Origin: Bacillota bacterium
Lineage (GTDB): Bacteria; Bacillota; Clostridia; DSM-8532
Assembly: GCA_023446675.1 (NCBI GenBank)
Contig: JAEXPO010000449.1
Span: forward strand, 1-8,121
Length of the DNA: 8,121 nucleotides
Reading direction: 5' to 3'
Every line of letters starts with the position of its first letter. The stretch's first letter is position 1. The notes below the pieces were generated by a model. That model was not told the DNA's origin. It saw only the letters and a list, made by a program, of their open reading frames with translations, and made no database searches. Below, in pieces: positions 6,002 through 8,121 of the stretch. A program made the position numbers and the translations under genes.

Positions 6002-7162
6002 TTATAGAATCTGCCTGTAAATGGAAGCAAGAGTCTCCGCATCCATGTCCACAGGCGCCTGAAGAAACAGCCGTTCATTTTTCCTGGCATCCAGGGCCAT
6101 CTCCAAAAGCCGATCCTCCATAACGCCGTACTTTGCAATGGAATAGACAGCCTCCAGCCTTTTGGCAAGGTCTTTTAAGGCGTTTACAAAAAGTGCTGCG
6201 CCTTCCTTTTCACACTCAAAGCTTTTATGCCACAGGCTTTCGGCCGCTTCGCACAGGCGGGCGCTGCAGGCGTCCTGAAGCTTCTCAATCACCGGCGGGA
6301 GAAGTGCCGCAATCCCGACGCCGTGAGGCACATGGTACTCGCCCGAAAGGGGGTATGCCATGGCATGAACGATATGGGTGGACGCTCCTGCCAGGCATAC
6401 CCCGGCATAAAAGGAGGCTGTCAGCATGTTCTGTCGCGCCTCGGGATTATTCCCCTCACAGGCCTGGGCCAGGTTGCCGAAAATAAGCCGCATAGCCTCA
6501 AGGCCGAACATATCCGTAAGTCCGTTGGCCTTTTTGGACAGGTAGCTCTCAAGCGCGTGAGCCAGGGCGTCCAGACCCGTGGATACGGCCACATGCTTTG
6601 GGAGGGATTCTGTCAGCGTGCAGTCCAGAACTACCAGATCCGGTATCATCAGCGGGCTTACCACCCCAAGCTTCGTTTTTGCCTCCTCATCCAGCAAAAT
6701 AGCGTTGGGAGTGGCCTCAGCCCCGGTACCCGCCGTTGTGGGAACGGCAACGAGCGTTAATCCCTTTGCCCTTATAAGCCCTCCATCGGTGGGGTTTTGC
6801 CTGAATTCAGGGTTTTTCGCCGCGGCAGCGGTAATTTTAGCCGTATCGATGACGCTTCCTCCGCCTACGGCAAGAATAAGATCCGCTCCCATATAATCGT
6901 CGTTTGCACAGACGGTTTTTATAAGGGCTACGGTAGGCTCGGCCTTTATATCCGAAAAAACCTGAGCAGTATAGCCCTCATTGACAAGACTGTCCTTTAG
7001 TCTGCCGCTGTGTCCCAGTCCTTCAATGGTTTTATCTGTGATGATAAGTATCTTTTGGGCAGCATCACTCCGGATAAGCTCCGAAAGCTTAGAAAAGCTG
7101 CCTCTGCCCGAAACAACCTTCCGGGGCAGATGAAGAATATTCCAATTTGTGTCGCCAGCCAT
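6002..7162 (-). CDS. Group III iron-containing alcohol dehydrogenase
   Basis: Encodes 386 residues, the normal length for the FucO/AdhE-C-terminal type family, which interconverts alcohols and aldehydes or ketones with NAD(P)H and a divalent metal, usually Fe2+. Visible motifs are the dinucleotide-binding loop AVGGGSVIDTAK (98-109), PTTAGTGAE (141-149), and the metal ligands Asp198 and His202 (GLDALAHALE), His266 (HIVHAMAYPL) and His280 (HVPHGVG). Their spacing matches FucO, so all four ligands are present and the enzyme should be active. It is cytoplasmic. AGGAGG (7173-7168) overlaps the stop codon of the aldolase gene upstream and lies five bases before this start, so the two are translationally linked. 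The likely role is reducing a small aldehyde (lactaldehyde, glyceraldehyde, glycolaldehyde or a semialdehyde) released by the aldolase, or oxidising a sugar alcohol. The substrate is inferred from context only. Confidence 0.93.
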   Translation of the reverse strand: MAGDTNWNILHLPRKVVSGRGSFSKLSELIRSDAAQKILIITDKTIEGLGHSGRLKDSLVNEGYTAQVFSDIKAEPTVALIKTVCANDDYMGADLILAVGGGSVIDTAKITAAAAKNPEFRQNPTDGGLIRAKGLTLVAVPTTAGTGAEATPNAILLDEEAKTKLGVVSPLMIPDLVVLDCTLTESLPKHVAVSTGLDALAHALESYLSKKANGLTDMFGLEAMRLIFGNLAQACEGNNPEARQNMLTASFYAGVCLAGASTHIVHAMAYPLSGEYHVPHGVGIAALLPPVIEKLQDACSARLCEAAESLWHKSFECEKEGAALFVNALKDLAKRLEAVYSIAKYGVMEDRLLEMALDARKNERLFLQAPVDMDAETLASIYRQIL

Positions 7163-7167
7163 TTTGT

Positions 7168-7173
7168 CCTCCT
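7168..7173 (-). promoter_or_regulatory. Ribosome binding site overlapping the aldolase stop codon
   Basis: AGGAGG (7173-7168) shares bases with the TAG stop (7174-7172) of the aldolase gene and lies five bases before the dehydrogenase ATG. This arrangement supports translational coupling of the two genes. Confidence 0.85.
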
Positions 7174-8059
7174 AATTCCAGTCCTTGTAATGCTTTTCCA
7201 GGACATTCCGCAAAACCGGATCCCACTGGGTGTAATCCCCGCCAAAGGGACTTCTCACCGGCCCCGCTTCAATCCCCAGAAGGTTAACGGCACGCTGCAC
7301 GACGGAATTGGGGTTGCCAAGGTAAAAGCAGTCCCGTATAAAGCGGATGCCGTCCTGTATCTCACGGGCCTTTTCAAGCTCTCCTGCCTGAAACAGGTTG
7401 TAAATATCCGCCACTTTATTTGGAAACAGATTTCCGGTTCCGGCAACTCCGCCGCACCCGCCGGCCATGAGGGTGTACAATATAAGGGAATCGTTACCGG
7501 AGAGGACGGGGAATTGCCTTTCCGTCACCTCCAGGTACTGGAGAATCGTATCGAAATTTCCGCTTGAATCCTTAATCCCCACAATATTTTTTACACCGGC
7601 CAGGGTGCTCACGGCCTTTCGGCTGATGGCGCAGCCTGTTCTGGCAGGAATATTGTAGAGAATGATGCCAATATCCACGCTTGAGGCCACGGCCTTGTAA
7701 TGGCTAATGAGCTCCCCTTCCGTCACCTGCCCGAAATAGGGGGTAATCACAGAAAGGGCGTCAACGCCGATTTGCTGGGCTGCCTCAGCCAGGGCCACCG
7801 TCTCTTTTGTGGTTACGGCCCCCACTCCTGCGCAAACCGGCAGCCTTCCCCCTGCCTCGTCTACGACAATTTCCATTACCCTTATTTTTTCATCCCTCGA
7901 GAGGGCATAAAATTCACCGTTGGTCCCAAGACAGAACAGACCGTGAACCTTTGATTTGAGAAAGCGCCTGACCTCGCTTCGCAGCAGCTCCTCGCTGACC
8001 TCCTCCCCGGCCGTCATGGGGGTGGTCATGGCCGGAAGTACGCCGAATGGCTTATACAT
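7172..8059 (-). CDS. DapA/NAL-superfamily pyruvate-dependent aldolase (probably not lysine biosynthesis)
   Basis: Encodes 295 residues forming a (beta/alpha)8 barrel of the class I pyruvate-aldolase family (DHDPS, N-acetylneuraminate lyase, KDG aldolase, 4-hydroxy-2-oxoglutarate aldolase). With a constant +2 offset from E. coli DapA, the Schiff-base lysine is Lys163 (GIKDSSGN), the catalytic Tyr is Tyr135 and the carboxylate-binding Arg is Arg140 (YNIPARTG). Two DapA relay residues are changed: Thr45 becomes Asn47 (GTNGEF instead of GTTGE) and Tyr107 becomes Phe109 (TPYFG). The G-[ST]-N-G-E-F and KDS forms recall 4-hydroxy-2-oxoglutarate aldolase. Arg140 argues against N-acetylneuraminate lyase, which lacks it. 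The start has AAGGAGG (8074-8068) eight bases upstream. It is the first gene visible in the cluster, followed by the dehydrogenase. Expected chemistry is reversible cleavage of a 2-oxo-3-deoxy or 4-hydroxy-2-oxo acid to pyruvate plus an aldehyde; the exact substrate is open. Confidence 0.9.
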   Translation of the reverse strand: MYKPFGVLPAMTTPMTAGEEVSEELLRSEVRRFLKSKVHGLFCLGTNGEFYALSRDEKIRVMEIVVDEAGGRLPVCAGVGAVTTKETVALAEAAQQIGVDALSVITPYFGQVTEGELISHYKAVASSVDIGIILYNIPARTGCAISRKAVSTLAGVKNIVGIKDSSGNFDTILQYLEVTERQFPVLSGNDSLILYTLMAGGCGGVAGTGNLFPNKVADIYNLFQAGELEKAREIQDGIRFIRDCFYLGNPNSVVQRAVNLLGIEAGPVRSPFGGDYTQWDPVLRNVLEKHYKDWN

Positions 8060-8121
8060 TTTGTTTTCCTCCTTCAGCTGAATTTTGTGCAGTGTGTTTT
8101 AAATGTGTCGTATTTTTAAGT
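8060..8121 (-). other. Upstream edge of the aldolase gene
   Basis: This 62-base edge holds the aldolase ribosome binding site (8074-8068). No convincing promoter is visible. On the minus strand one frame is open from the right edge to a TAA at 8054-8052 that overlaps the aldolase start by a few bases, so the tail of another operon gene is possible. The composition is AT-rich and this is weak. Confidence 0.3.

Noticed and set aside
6227..6760. 177-codon plus-strand open frame opposite the dehydrogenase gene
   Set aside because: It is a shadow of the dehydrogenase, whose metal ligands and cofactor motifs are intact in the minus-strand frame.
7172..8059. Assignment as N-acetylneuraminate lyase (nanA), suggested by the Asp-box neighbour
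   Set aside because: The YNIPARTG motif keeps the DapA-type arginine, and the GTNGEF and KDSSGN motifs are not those of sialate lyases; no other sialic-acid genes are present.

Overview
The window looks like a stretch of chromosome from a low-to-mid-GC Gram-positive anaerobe, most likely a member of the Clostridia. The evidence is indirect: strong AGGAGG-type ribosome binding sites, sigma-A-like promoters (TTTACA/TATAAT, TTGCAA/TATAAT), an intrinsic terminator, a group III iron-dependent alcohol dehydrogenase, and an XRE-AbrB fusion regulator. There are eight protein genes (one cut by the left edge) and no rRNA, tRNA, CRISPR array or transposase.

Left part (1-1960, rightward). The window opens in the last 98 codons of an ABC exporter-type ATPase/permease. 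Next comes a small AT-rich gene with its own promoter, encoding a bacterial PH-like plus SHOCT protein. A roughly 300-base gap with a possible promoter and stacked, mutually exclusive hairpins leads into an N-formylglutamate amidohydrolase-family gene.

Middle (2008-3640, leftward). A two-gene operon encodes an XRE/AbrB double-DNA-binding-domain regulator and, 21 bases downstream, a membrane-anchored alpha/beta hydrolase. Its promoter (TTGCAA-N17-TATAAT) overlaps a perfect 14-bp palindrome, which suggests autoregulation. The hydrolase converges on the amidohydrolase with less than 50 bases between stop codons.

Right part (3773-8059, leftward). Three genes appear to form a catabolic cluster, in transcription order: a DapA/NAL-superfamily aldolase or lyase, a group III Fe-dependent alcohol dehydrogenase (9-base gap, with the ribosome binding site overlapping the previous stop codon), and a large BNR/Asp-box beta-propeller protein with no signal peptide. 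A strong intrinsic terminator follows at about 3773-3800. The aldolase keeps the Schiff-base lysine, the tyrosine and the carboxylate-binding arginine of DapA but has lost two proton-relay hydroxyls. This argues against lysine biosynthesis and for a sugar-acid or 2-oxo-acid aldolase. The most economical reading is intracellular breakdown of an acidic sugar or uronic/nonulosonic-acid-containing glycan: the propeller enzyme cuts, the aldolase splits, and the dehydrogenase reduces the aldehyde. The substrate is not determinable from sequence alone. Between the dehydrogenase and propeller genes lies a ~138-bp unit bounded by ~28-base imperfect inverted repeats and containing several hairpins. It is either a MITE-like insertion or a structured leader, and is the most notable non-coding feature.
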